From Calditrichota bacterium (lineage in GTDB: Bacteria > Zhuqueibacterota > Zhuqueibacteria > Zhuqueibacterales > Geothermadaptataceae): a stretch of 64,000 nt of DNA. The stretch is from NCBI GenBank assembly GCA_008501765.1, contig QQUE01000002.1, positions 154,520 to 218,519 on the forward strand, in the 5' to 3' direction. The position numbers and the translations under genes were made by a program. Of the stretch, positions 26,433 to 35,652 are shown one piece after another. Each line of letters starts with the position of its first letter. The stretch's first letter is position 1. The notes below the pieces were generated by a model that was given only the letters and a program-made list of their open reading frames with translations, ran no database searches and was not told the DNA's origin.

Positions 26433-28301
26433 CTAAAATTTCCACTGCACAATAAGTTCAAGGTTATTAATATAATAAGCTTTTCCTAAAAATGGAAAAG
26501 CTTTTTGTCGTTTTCCGGAAAAAAGGATCGTCGAACCACGTTTATTAATAAACATAAATTCCGCTATTGGACCGAGGTTTGTATGCGTGCCAACGTGCTC
26601 TTTGCGCAATTGGTTATCGGCGTTCAACTCATAATTCCACCGTTTTTGCTCATAAAAAACGGCCCCCATGCTCAAATTTAGCCTGTTGGCAAAATGCTGG
26701 CGAAATTTAATTGAGCCCCACTGGTTCCGCCACGCTGTCCGTGGCCGAGAACTGAATTTCTTCCAGTTCAAACTCCCCAATTCTTCCGCTTCATATTTAT
26801 ATTGCACCACACAACTGACTTTTTCGGAAATCCCCAAAGCCAGCGAATCGGCGATAAAATAGTCCCGGATAACATAATTATTTAGTGCTGAGTTTTCTGC
26901 GGTAAAATCGGAGACAACATAATTTGTGCGAATGCCAGTTTTTTGGCGAAATTCAGTTCGAGGAGACAGGCGAATTATGCATTCCGGTTGAAACTTCAGA
27001 ATGCGTGTCCAGTTGTTTTGCCCGGACAATTGGCTTCCAAGGTAAACGAAATGCCGTAAATACGTGCTCAACTCCCACTGCAGAGTAAAAATCTCATTAA
27101 ATCTGTGCGCATGAAAAAAAGCAACCATCCATTGCTGTTCATCGTGATTATCCGAGCGGGTCTGATCGGTATTATCGTATTCCAATTTCGACAAACCGAA
27201 ATAAAAGCGAATTGAATCGGTAGCGTTGAAACGGTATTGCGATTTTTGTGAAAAGCGTGTGTATTTTTCAACGATATCATAGCCGACACCAACGAAACGC
27301 TGCGGAAATGACAGTGCCGAAGCAGAGTCCGAAATATTGTATTCGATCGTCATTTCACCAAATTCGACCGCGAGTTGGTGTTCGTATTTTTCGCCACGCC
27401 AGTACATATGAATATTATTATCCAAATTAAAATCATCGTGTCCGCGCGTCGAAATGCGTCTTTTAATCCGGTTATTATCAATCTCAACGCCAGTAATCCC
27501 GATATCTGTTCGCATGCGAAATCCTGCATTATTCCCAACGCCATAATGCAGGTAATTTGTTAGCCCGATACGCCGCCTGTTCAAGCTCTCAACTAAATCA
27601 TTTCCCGGGTCACCAAGAAAATTATCGCGGCGCAAATAATCATAATAGAGACTCAGGGAATCCCGCGTCCCCTCTGTTAACTGATTGGAGATCGAATAGT
27701 TAATTCGAACCTGGCTGTTATTCCTGTTCTTAAAATTGCTTCTTTCACCCCACGCATCAATATTGTGATTTAAATTCATGTATTTTTGATTCGGAGCTGT
27801 GAAAAGAGCCGCGTAATAAGGACCGCTTTCGGCCAGTTCTGATCGATTTTCCATACGGAATCCTATTTCCGGCTGCAGTATGATTTCACCTTTTACCGGA
27901 AAGCGGGACGCCAGCGTCATGCCGGATTGAATACGATCATAATTAAAAGAAGAGAATTCGTCTTTGAGGGAGTTAAAATCAAACCGGGTGATAAATGTTC
28001 GATTTTGCAGCGCCTTTTTCTGAATTATCAAATCAGCGCTTTGCTGATCCTTCCACAGTTGGTTGCCGCGGCGATATTGCATCGTACTTGAAAGCAAATA
28101 ATGACTAACAAAATCGAGCTTTCCAGGGGAAGCACCCCAGCCAAAATGATAGTTCCAGTCGTAAATATTTAGACTATTTTGAAATACAGCACGGTTGGTC
28201 GGATTCAAGGTTGGCAGGCGTAATTGGGCAAAAACCGGGTTCCCAAGATTCACTAAGATCAGGAAACATAGATAATAGAACAACCGAAACACGCGGTTCA
28301 T
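26433..28301 (-). CDS. Large outer-membrane beta-barrel protein, family unknown
   Basis: The 622-residue protein has a signal peptide (cleaved near VFAQL), then long runs of alternating aromatic and charged residues with many Tyr, Trp and Arg (for example YYDYLRRDNF, LQWELSTYLRHF), ending in QWKF, which suits an outer-membrane barrel of some 24 or more strands. I do not recognise a named family. It precedes the small RsbW-like gene. No transport partner is nearby. Confidence 0.7.
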   Translation of the reverse strand: MNRVFRLFYYLCFLILVNLGNPVFAQLRLPTLNPTNRAVFQNSLNIYDWNYHFGWGASPGKLDFVSHYLLSSTMQYRRGNQLWKDQQSADLIIQKKALQNRTFITRFDFNSLKDEFSSFNYDRIQSGMTLASRFPVKGEIILQPEIGFRMENRSELAESGPYYAALFTAPNQKYMNLNHNIDAWGERSNFKNRNNSQVRINYSISNQLTEGTRDSLSLYYDYLRRDNFLGDPGNDLVESLNRRRIGLTNYLHYGVGNNAGFRMRTDIGITGVEIDNNRIKRRISTRGHDDFNLDNNIHMYWRGEKYEHQLAVEFGEMTIEYNISDSASALSFPQRFVGVGYDIVEKYTRFSQKSQYRFNATDSIRFYFGLSKLEYDNTDQTRSDNHDEQQWMVAFFHAHRFNEIFTLQWELSTYLRHFVYLGSQLSGQNNWTRILKFQPECIIRLSPRTEFRQKTGIRTNYVVSDFTAENSALNNYVIRDYFIADSLALGISEKVSCVVQYKYEAEELGSLNWKKFSSRPRTAWRNQWGSIKFRQHFANRLNLSMGAVFYEQKRWNYELNADNQLRKEHVGTHTNLGPIAEFMFINKRGSTILFSGKRQKAFPFLGKAYYINNLELIVQWKF

Positions 28302-28378
28302 CCTTTTCTGATCCTCAAATCACTTGCTTTTACATTTTTATTTGAGATTGATTGCAAATTTTGAATCAAAAACATAAG

Positions 28379-29077
28379 CTACAATGCCTGGCCTTTTGGA
28401 GCCGCTTCAAAGATTTCGATTTGACCGGTTTCTTTTGTTCTGGGACTAATCGTCCCGCCGGAAATCACTAATTTTAATGCTTCTTCAACAGGCATATCCA
28501 ACTCAATTATTTCATTTTTTGGCACAAAAAGCAAGTAGCCACTTGTTGGGTTAGGGGTTGTGAACGCCAAAATGCTGACGACGTCGATCTCCCCAAGCGC
28601 ATCTTGCACAGCGCCCCGCGTATCCTGGGTGAAAAATCCAATGGAATAAACTCCCTTGCGTGGATATTCAAACAGAACTGCTTTTTTAAAAACTTCCCGC
28701 TGCTCTCCGAAGAAAGCATTGCTGATCTGTTGAATCGTAATGTAAATTCGGTTTATAAGCGGGATACGCTTAACGATGTACTCGCCGAAATGAACAAGTT
28801 GCCGGCCAAAATAATTGCGCGTGGCCATGCCGACAATTGTTATAAACACTATGAGAGTTATAAATCCAAGACCCGGAATCGGGGCATCACCGATTGACAG
28901 GCCAATTTTTTTGCTCAAAATATCGTAAACAAACTGCTGCAAAATCCCATCGACAACCAAAAACATCTCGGATATTATATAAACCGTCAACGTAAATGGC
29001 ACCAAAACAAGCAAACCAGTCCCGAAATATGTTCGGAATTTTTTAACAATGCTGCTATTTTTCATTTTATTAATCAC
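28379..29077 (-). CDS. DUF502 family membrane protein
   Basis: The 232-residue protein has two transmembrane helices (about 20-42 and 68-90) and the DUF502 core: GLGFITLIVFITIVGM, RIPLINRIYITIQQI, FEYPRKGVYSIGF and PTSGYLLFVP. The family is widespread, of unknown function; plant homologues (COV) are needed for normal vascular patterning. The GTG at 29077 shares one base with the stop of the FtsB-like gene; an ATG at 29065 is an alternative start. Confidence 0.85.
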   Translation of the reverse strand: MINKMKNSSIVKKFRTYFGTGLLVLVPFTLTVYIISEMFLVVDGILQQFVYDILSKKIGLSIGDAPIPGLGFITLIVFITIVGMATRNYFGRQLVHFGEYIVKRIPLINRIYITIQQISNAFFGEQREVFKKAVLFEYPRKGVYSIGFFTQDTRGAVQDALGEIDVVSILAFTTPNPTSGYLLFVPKNEIIELDMPVEEALKLVISGGTISPRTKETGQIEIFEAAPKGQAL

Positions 29078-29472
29078 TATTTTTTATTGATAACTCTAAT
29101 TATTTCCTCGTCAGGCAAGCCCATATTATATTTTTCCCGCGCGATTTTTGCCATATAACTGCTATCTGCTTTTAACCTTTCAATGGCTGTTTGCAGGCTA
29201 TCTTGCTGAATCCGCAATTGCTTAATTTCTTTCTCAAGAGATTCCCGGGTCTTGCGAAGGCGCCAATGTTGCATCAAACCAAAATCACCAGCAACATAAA
29301 TATATACCAATAACAGAATCACACCAGAGACAATAATCCAGGCATGGCGCCGCTGCGGTGGTCCTTTTTGCTTTTTATTATTTTTATTCAAATTTTTACC
29401 AGGGTTGTTAATTTCAAATATTAACTTATCAAGTGGAACAAGATAATAAAAAATAACCCTGAAAAACCACAA
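29077..29472 (-). CDS. ftsB: FtsB/DivIC-like septum formation initiator
   Basis: The protein has a basic N-terminus, one transmembrane helix (about 46-64) and a leucine-heptad coiled coil (about 70-110), ending in the DivIC signature MAKIAREKYNMGLPDEEII. FtsB proteins bridge FtsQ and FtsL in the divisome. No ATG lies in front of the transmembrane helix. The start is either the TTG at 29472, which overlaps the upstream kinase gene by 52 bases, or a TTG near 29391. It sits between that gene and DUF502 in one operon. Confidence 0.8.
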   Translation of the reverse strand: MWFFRVIFYYLVPLDKLIFEINNPGKNLNKNNKKQKGPPQRRHAWIIVSGVILLLVYIYVAGDFGLMQHWRLRKTRESLEKEIKQLRIQQDSLQTAIERLKADSSYMAKIAREKYNMGLPDEEIIRVINKK

Positions 29473-30926
29473 ATAAGATTAACCGCATCATTATTTAGCC
29501 ACGACTTGCCACGAAAATGAGCTGTTCTCAGTTTACAATGCCAATTCCGCTCGGTAATTTTACCACAGGAAACACAGCGATTTTTCCGTTGCCACATTGC
29601 ACCAAATAAACTGTCGACAAATTGAGCCAACAAACCAGCCACTATAATGCTTGTCATTTCAACCAAAGTAAGTGGTACCGGGGCAAATTTGAGACTTGCC
29701 AGATAGCCCACAATTGTTACCAGGCCGGCGCCTGCAAGCGCGCCAAAAATACCCAACATTGTGATCCCACCGGACATTCCCGGCTCAATGGATTTCCAGG
29801 ATGTTATCGAACGCGGCGGCGTTTTTGACATCAAACCTATTTCCGTGGCCCAGGTGTCCGCTGTGGCAGAGGCGAGCGCCGCCAAATAAAAGATATACAG
29901 ATAATTATGTGGCGCGACGAATGAAATCATTATGCAGGCAAGCGGTGCCAATCCATTGGCCAGAACCTGATTGACGTTTCGTTTCGCCCCCGGTTCAGTA
30001 GTTTTATCGCAGCTCAAATTATTTTTATTTGGCAAATGGGATAAAGTGCTCGAGGCGAGGAAAAAAAACAAAATCGGAATCGTGTACAACCATCCGGCAT
30101 AGCCAAAAATTATCACACCGAGAATAAATGTCGCCAAAGCCCCGCTCAAATCCAGTGCGTTTAATCGCCGGGCAGCCAGAGCAATAATTAACGCTAAAGG
30201 AACGCCGATAAAAAATTGGTTTATACGCTCCGGTTGCTGAATTACACTAAGGGCCATCGCTGCGAGGAGTGGAATTGAGAGATTATCCGAGCCACGGAGT
30301 GAGAGCAATTCTCCAGCCGTCACAAGCAAAGCAATTGATACTGCCGTCATAAATATAAATAAAACCGGCAATTGAAATGTGTTGTGTGCTATCGAAATCC
30401 CGGCAAGAATAATAGTAAACGACATTAAAAACATCGAAACCGCACCGCGCCGGGATTTCTTATCCCAGGGCAGGGAAAGGTTCGATGCAGGCGGTGCGCT
30501 TTTACCGACGAATCCAGCCGCTGCGTCGGCAAATGCAAGCAATGCGAATGATATGTAGAAAATCTCGGTCTGATCGTGCCAAAAAAGCAGTGTCAACAGG
30601 ATAACCGATATGGGATAATAAACCGTTCCGAGCGACTTTCGTTCAGTCGCATTATAGGAATTCAGCATATTTTTAGCAACCGAAACCAGATTGACGATTG
30701 TAAACAAAGCAGAAATAACAAGTAACGCATAGTATGTTTCGAAAATCAGGGGAGTTGAAAGGACGGCCACTCCGCTCAATACGTGGACAAGTTTGCGAAT
30801 ATTTTCCTTGGATATCGCAAAGCGAACGTAAAAAATTTCTGCAGTTACAATTAATCCAGTCAATCCGCTGAATAGAATTATTCCAAAGAGCCAATCCGAT
30901 TGTGGGACATTTAAAGAAAGATCCAT
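29421..30926 (-). CDS. Fused phytol/dolichol-kinase-like and DUF92 (VTE6-like) membrane protein
   Basis: The 501-residue protein has about 13 transmembrane helices and two family domains. Residues 1-225 resemble CTP-dependent phytol/dolichol kinases (ENIRKLVHVLSG, FADAAAGFVGK, KKSRRGAVSM). Residues 235-500 match DUF92/TMEM19 (ALASATADTWATEIG, EPGMSGGIT, DSLFGAMWQ, NNDAVNLICG). In plants the phytol kinase (VTE5) and phytyl-phosphate kinase (VTE6) act in sequence, so this fusion could make an isoprenyl diphosphate from a free alcohol. The actual alcohol is unknown. GAGGTA precedes the ATG. Confidence 0.85.
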   Translation of the reverse strand: MDLSLNVPQSDWLFGIILFSGLTGLIVTAEIFYVRFAISKENIRKLVHVLSGVAVLSTPLIFETYYALLVISALFTIVNLVSVAKNMLNSYNATERKSLGTVYYPISVILLTLLFWHDQTEIFYISFALLAFADAAAGFVGKSAPPASNLSLPWDKKSRRGAVSMFLMSFTIILAGISIAHNTFQLPVLFIFMTAVSIALLVTAGELLSLRGSDNLSIPLLAAMALSVIQQPERINQFFIGVPLALIIALAARRLNALDLSGALATFILGVIIFGYAGWLYTIPILFFFLASSTLSHLPNKNNLSCDKTTEPGAKRNVNQVLANGLAPLACIMISFVAPHNYLYIFYLAALASATADTWATEIGLMSKTPPRSITSWKSIEPGMSGGITMLGIFGALAGAGLVTIVGYLASLKFAPVPLTLVEMTSIIVAGLLAQFVDSLFGAMWQRKNRCVSCGKITERNWHCKLRTAHFRGKSWLNNDAVNLICGFSGLFFIILFHLIS

Positions 30927-31691
30927 TACCTCACTCTATTTACTATGACTCCTGGAAATAACCGGTCCTGCGATATAAATTTTCGTAGATTTATACGATA
31001 TCACAAACTGGCAGAATGCATTACTCTGCAGAGCAGAAATTCGGGGATAGTCTGATTTTAATTTGGTATTGAACACGTTATTCGATTTCGATAACTACCG
31101 GACATCGCAACCCTAAGAGAATCAAACTATTTTGAATTATTGTACTGTTTTCTGATTAGAAAATCAACGCTATTTAATCGAATAAAGGGATCGTCAAGTC
31201 TCATTTTAGTATGTCAAGATATATTCCTGTTATAATAATACCAACACACTTATCCACATTTTTTCAAGACTCAAAAGCACAATAAATCAGTGTTCTACAT
31301 TTATAGATTATTGGTATCAGATACAACATCTTGTGTTTCACGATTCCACTCATACAATCACTCCCATTCATATTTACAACCTAAAACCTTTAAAAACATG
31401 AACTTATTTTTTTAAAACAACCCTAACACGGCAATGCTTTAAAATACAGAAAATTTTGTCACACTACTGACAATGATGTTATTTCACGGAAATATTTTTT
31501 TATTTTTTTTGGTTTTTCGCTTATCCATATGTTATCCACATTTCTCCTGCGCCTGACCAAGTAAACAATTGTGGATAAAATGAATTGCTTTTCTTATATT
31601 TATGTACAAATCAAATACGCACTAAATTTAAATGCTTCTATAAATCTGCTGGAATCCATTCTTCTCAATTTTCAGCCCTGGAATTTTCAAA
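30927..31691. other. AT-rich intergenic stretch with DnaA boxes; candidate replication origin
   Basis: Three perfect DnaA boxes TTATCCACA lie at 31250-31258 (+), 31532-31540 (+) and 31570-31578 (-, TGTGGATAA), plus TTATCCATA at 31521-31529. The three right-hand boxes cluster within 60 bases, next to a T-rich tract (about 31490-31520) that could be the unwinding element. There are no genes. rpsF-ssb-rpsR-rplI lies a few kilobases away, as near oriC in some bacteria; dnaA, dnaN or gidA are not in the window. Confidence 0.5.
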
Positions 31692-32474
31692 ATGACCAAA
31701 AAGCAAAAAGCACATAATATTCTAATCGTCAATCACAGCCAGGACACGGCCATGTTTTTTGATGTCAATCTCAGCCGAGTTGGCTTCGAAATACAAGTGG
31801 CCAATACCAGCGAGGAAGCCTTGCAGCTCGCGAGTAGTGCAACACCCTCGGCAATTATTGCCGAACTTGATTTGAAACCGCAAGACGGGATCGATATGTG
31901 CTGGATGATGCGGCAAACAAAATACCTGCAGGTCGTTCCGCTCATATTGTTGGCTGATAAAAAAATGAATGATGAGTTGGTACTCCGGGCATTCCGCAAC
32001 GGTGTGGATGCTATTTTGGAATGGCCGACCTCCCTGCGGACACTAATAGGCAGGATTGAAGCACTCATTTGGCGGTTTAATCACTTGGTACAGCCTCAAA
32101 ATGAAAGTGAAAATCGAGAAACAGATGATTTCTCGCCGGATGAACAACCATCGATTGAAGCGAACCTGAAAAGTTTTAGCCTCCTTGAGATGCTGCAGTT
32201 CCTCAATATGAACAAAAAAAGCGGGACACTCATCGTTCAAAAAGAGCAAATTATTGGCACTCTTGTGCTTACAGATGGGGAAGTAAAATTTGCTGAAACC
32301 GAGGGACATTTAGGGGAAGAGGCTGCATACAGATTGGCTATCTGGCAGGAGGGCAGGCTAAAATTTTACCCGAAACCAAAAGACTTTACCGCCAATATCG
32401 AAAAACCAACGATGAAACTCATCCTGGATTGCTGCACCGTTCTCGATATGGAAAATTTTATGGTCAATCCGTGA
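31692..32474 (+). CDS. Response regulator with receiver and DUF4388 (PATAN) domains
   Basis: The 260-residue protein has an N-terminal receiver (residues 10-125, IIAELDLKPQDGIDM holds the acceptor Asp) and a C-terminal DUF4388 domain (about 148-245) starting ANLKSFSLLEMLQFLNMNKK with SGTLIVQKEQIIGTLVL. PATAN-type domains in other phyla recruit protein partners in motility, signalling or polysaccharide control. No kinase gene is adjacent. The stop codon abuts that of the convergent VWA gene with no space between. Confidence 0.88.
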   Translation: MTKKQKAHNILIVNHSQDTAMFFDVNLSRVGFEIQVANTSEEALQLASSATPSAIIAELDLKPQDGIDMCWMMRQTKYLQVVPLILLADKKMNDELVLRAFRNGVDAILEWPTSLRTLIGRIEALIWRFNHLVQPQNESENRETDDFSPDEQPSIEANLKSFSLLEMLQFLNMNKKSGTLIVQKEQIIGTLVLTDGEVKFAETEGHLGEEAAYRLAIWQEGRLKFYPKPKDFTANIEKPTMKLILDCCTVLDMENFMVNP

Positions 32475-34646
32475 TCAGAGCATTCCTTTTTGCTTGCGTA
32501 GCAACCATTCCAATGATAAGAAAACTATAATCATTAAAAATGCAATCCAGTGGTGCCAGACCTTCACTTCTAACTTTTCTCTTTTTATCTCCGCAGCGAG
32601 CTGTAAGCCGGCAATCCAGTTAGAAAGGCTGTCCGGCGAAATCATTTTTCCACCTGAAGATGAGGCCAATCGCCGGGCAATTTCAGCATTTGCCTGTGTT
32701 TTCTGCAATTCCCACTGAAATGGTATCACGCTGAACTTTCCTGAATCTGCACTCACAACTTTTCCACGATCTGTGGCCTGCGAGACGTAGCTGTAATCTC
32801 CGGCTGAGAGTAAACCAGGTACGCATTTATAAAGCCCGTTGCCTTTTTCAGTAAATAAATAGTCCCCTGATTGTGCGCCGGTAATATTCAATGAAATTTG
32901 CAAATTTTCCCGGACACGGTAATTATCGTAATAGGCTTGAGCCCCAAATTCAATTTGCTGCCCGGAGCGAAAAATATCCCCCGCAGGCTGAACTTTGAGC
33001 ACTTTGTTTTCATCCCGGGAGGCAAGCCAGCGCACGCTATTTTGAATAAAATTTGTATAAAATACATTTTTACCATCGTTCCGTTGCATTAACAAATTCC
33101 AACGCCAGAGGCTATTTCCGAAAACAGCAATGACGCGTTTGTTATCCAATTTGCCAACTGAGATAATTGGCATTCCGGTTTGATTGCCTGGTTTGTTCAA
33201 TGCTCTACCAACAGCAGAATAAGCCAGAACAGTCGCATTTGGCTGAAATTGAATCGAATGTAAATTTGTAAAAACAGGCGGCAATTCTGCAACCTGAGAT
33301 TTTAAATTATTTGCCGAGTCGTCAATTTTAAAAATTGGATGTAAAATCCCGGAATCACTAAGCTCAACCTGAATCTGTTTTTCTTTGGTAATTTGTGGCC
33401 GTTGCGCCAAAAAAAGGATATCCTTATATCCCCATAAATTTTGCGCGGCTTCCACTGGCCCGGCGAAGAAGAATAGTGGTTTCGCATGGTTCATCACAGC
33501 ATTTTTTAACCAGGGTTCTATATCCGGATGGGGAGATCGAATCGCAAGATTGATCCCAATTATACAATCAATCTCTTCCAACTGCTGTCCCTTCGGCAAA
33601 GGATCACCAGTTATTTTTTTTGAATTTATGGCAATTGTTTGCTGCAGAGAAAAGTTTTCGTTCTTTTGCAAGGCCTGTTTGATAAAAGCTAAATCCGGCG
33701 AAGGGGCAGCAGCGAGCAGTAGCACTTTCAACTTGCTTTTCAACACGTTCAAATAAAAGGAGCGCGAATTATTCTGATCTGTTATTTCAGCTTTACTCGT
33801 ATCAAGCTCGACGATAAATTTTTGTTTTCCCTGTTGTTCCGGAGTTAAGTAAAGCACGAGTTGTTTTTCCAGACCGTCGCCGGGGAGAACAATTTCCTGT
33901 TCTGCAAAAACCTGGTGCCCCTGCTTTATTCGGACTTTCGATTTCTGCTGTGCAAAGCCCTGGCTGCGAACATAAATTTCTACCGGGATTCGGGTATCGG
34001 CAAATGCAATTTCATTTGTGATGATATCTTTCAACCAGCTATCCTTCGGGGATGTTGTGTTTCCCAGGATGACAGGAAAAACAGGTGCTGGAATTTTATC
34101 ACCCATTTGTGACGGATCATCGCCGAGATTGGAAGCGCCATCGGAGAGCAATAAAACAGCTGCCAAATTCTCATCTCGAAAGAGCGAAATTGTTTGCTCG
34201 AGAGCAAAAGTCAGATCCGTTCCATCGCCATTAAATTTCAATGAATCCAAACGATTCTTTTCAACAGCAACAGCCGTGTCTGCAAATGCGATAAAGGAAA
34301 GTGTAGATTTTTCGTTCAGCAGTGAATTTGTTGACAACTCCTGCGATAAGTGCAGGGCGCGTTCGCTGCGTGTGAGGTTCCCATCTTGCAGAAGCATGCT
34401 GGCTGAATCATCAATCAGAACAGCGACAACCGGTTTGCTTGTCCGGTTAAAAAACAACTGCAGATTTGGTTCAAACAACAGCACCAAAATGATGACCAGC
34501 ACTACTATGCGCAATGCCAATAAAAACCGGCGAAAGAAGTGGCTCGCTTCCGGCGTTGTCGTTCGATAAATCCAGAACGAAAATGCGCCGATGAGCAACA
34601 CGCCACAAATAATAAACCAAATATTGTAGGCAAAATTTAGTGACAT
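32475..34646 (-). CDS. Membrane protein with von Willebrand factor A domain
   Basis: The 723-residue protein has two N-terminal transmembrane helices (about 8-26 and 40-62), a VWA domain with a MIDAS-type motif (DDSASM, GDGTDL, LSDGASN), a large beta-rich extracytoplasmic region, and a last transmembrane helix (about 700-716). It resembles the BatA-like or glutamine-amidotransferase-like VWA proteins of FCB-group bacteria. Its partners are unknown. It follows tsaD by 7 bases on the same strand, so it is probably at the end of the ybbR-tsaD operon. Confidence 0.8.
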   Translation of the reverse strand: MSLNFAYNIWFIICGVLLIGAFSFWIYRTTTPEASHFFRRFLLALRIVVLVIILVLLFEPNLQLFFNRTSKPVVAVLIDDSASMLLQDGNLTRSERALHLSQELSTNSLLNEKSTLSFIAFADTAVAVEKNRLDSLKFNGDGTDLTFALEQTISLFRDENLAAVLLLSDGASNLGDDPSQMGDKIPAPVFPVILGNTTSPKDSWLKDIITNEIAFADTRIPVEIYVRSQGFAQQKSKVRIKQGHQVFAEQEIVLPGDGLEKQLVLYLTPEQQGKQKFIVELDTSKAEITDQNNSRSFYLNVLKSKLKVLLLAAAPSPDLAFIKQALQKNENFSLQQTIAINSKKITGDPLPKGQQLEEIDCIIGINLAIRSPHPDIEPWLKNAVMNHAKPLFFFAGPVEAAQNLWGYKDILFLAQRPQITKEKQIQVELSDSGILHPIFKIDDSANNLKSQVAELPPVFTNLHSIQFQPNATVLAYSAVGRALNKPGNQTGMPIISVGKLDNKRVIAVFGNSLWRWNLLMQRNDGKNVFYTNFIQNSVRWLASRDENKVLKVQPAGDIFRSGQQIEFGAQAYYDNYRVRENLQISLNITGAQSGDYLFTEKGNGLYKCVPGLLSAGDYSYVSQATDRGKVVSADSGKFSVIPFQWELQKTQANAEIARRLASSSGGKMISPDSLSNWIAGLQLAAEIKREKLEVKVWHHWIAFLMIIVFLSLEWLLRKQKGML

Positions 34647-34653
34647 TGTTTAA

Positions 34654-35652
34654 TTAATCAATCGATAAATTGGGGGATACCGACAAGTCGAGCTCGGATT
34701 TTTCACCATTGGCAAACCGCAATTGAGCGACTTTACCAATCATAGCTGCGTTATCTGTGCAGAAAATGCCAGCGGGCACAAAAAGTTGAAATCTTTGCTT
34801 CACTGACAATTCTTTCATGGTTGCGCGTAACGCGGAATTTCTGGCAACACCGCCAACCATCACCATTTTTTCCAGATTAAATTCCTGCATTGCAGCCGTA
34901 ATTTTAGGACAAATGGCGTCGATAACCGCCTTCTGAAAACAGGCTGCGATATCTGCGCGGTGGGTGTTTTGTTCGGCCTCACTCAGAGAGCGGTATTTGT
35001 AAAGCACCGCGGTTTTTAAGCCGGAAAAACTAAAACAATAGGGTTGATTTTTAATTCGCGCAACCGGAAATTTAACAAAACTTTCATCTCCCTGGCTGGC
35101 CAAATTATCGATATTCGGTCCGCCGGGGTATGGCAAGCCAATTATTTTTGCTACTTTATCATAGGCTTCACCGGCCGCATCATCAATTGTTGTACCGAGT
35201 ATTTGATAGGTCCCGACTCCCTGCACCAGCACGAGCAAACTGTGTCCGCCAGAAATAACCAACGCGAGAAATGGGGGACGCAATTCACTGTTTTCGATGC
35301 TTGCTGAAAAAATATGGCCTTCGATGTGGTTGATTCCGAGAAACGGAAGATTATGCGCCAATGCCAGGCCTTTTGCGAACGTGACACCGACTATAAGCGA
35401 GCCTGCAAGGCCGGGGCCGTAAGTGGCGGCTACTGCATCGATATCTTCGACGGTACAATGTGCCGATTTCAATGCTTTGCCAACGATTGCAGAAATTTTT
35501 GCGATATGCGCCCGCGAGGCCAATTCCGGAACCACTCCGCCATATTCGATATGTACTTCCTGCGATGCAATTATATTCGAGAGCAGTATTTCATCTTCAA
35601 ATACGGCTGCAGCTGTTTCGTCACAACTGGATTCGATGGCTAAAATTTTCAT
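34654..35652 (-). CDS. tsaD: tRNA N6-adenosine threonylcarbamoyltransferase
   Basis: The 332-residue protein is a full-length TsaD: metal-binding HxxxH (GINHIEGHIFSA), substrate segment VVPELASRAHIAKI, GPGLAGSLIVG and VSGGHSLLVLVQG. It adds the threonylcarbamoyl group to A37 of ANN-decoding tRNAs with TsaB and TsaE, whose genes are not here. The ATG overlaps the YbbR gene stop by four bases. Confidence 0.97.
   Translation of the reverse strand: MKILAIESSCDETAAAVFEDEILLSNIIASQEVHIEYGGVVPELASRAHIAKISAIVGKALKSAHCTVEDIDAVAATYGPGLAGSLIVGVTFAKGLALAHNLPFLGINHIEGHIFSASIENSELRPPFLALVISGGHSLLVLVQGVGTYQILGTTIDDAAGEAYDKVAKIIGLPYPGGPNIDNLASQGDESFVKFPVARIKNQPYCFSFSGLKTAVLYKYRSLSEAEQNTHRADIAACFQKAVIDAICPKITAAMQEFNLEKMVMVGGVARNSALRATMKELSVKQRFQLFVPAGIFCTDNAAMIGKVAQLRFANGEKSELDLSVSPNLSID

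Noticed and set aside
31333-31348. parS-like sequence TGTTTCACG
   Set aside because: Only the left half of the 16-base parS palindrome is present; the right half does not match.
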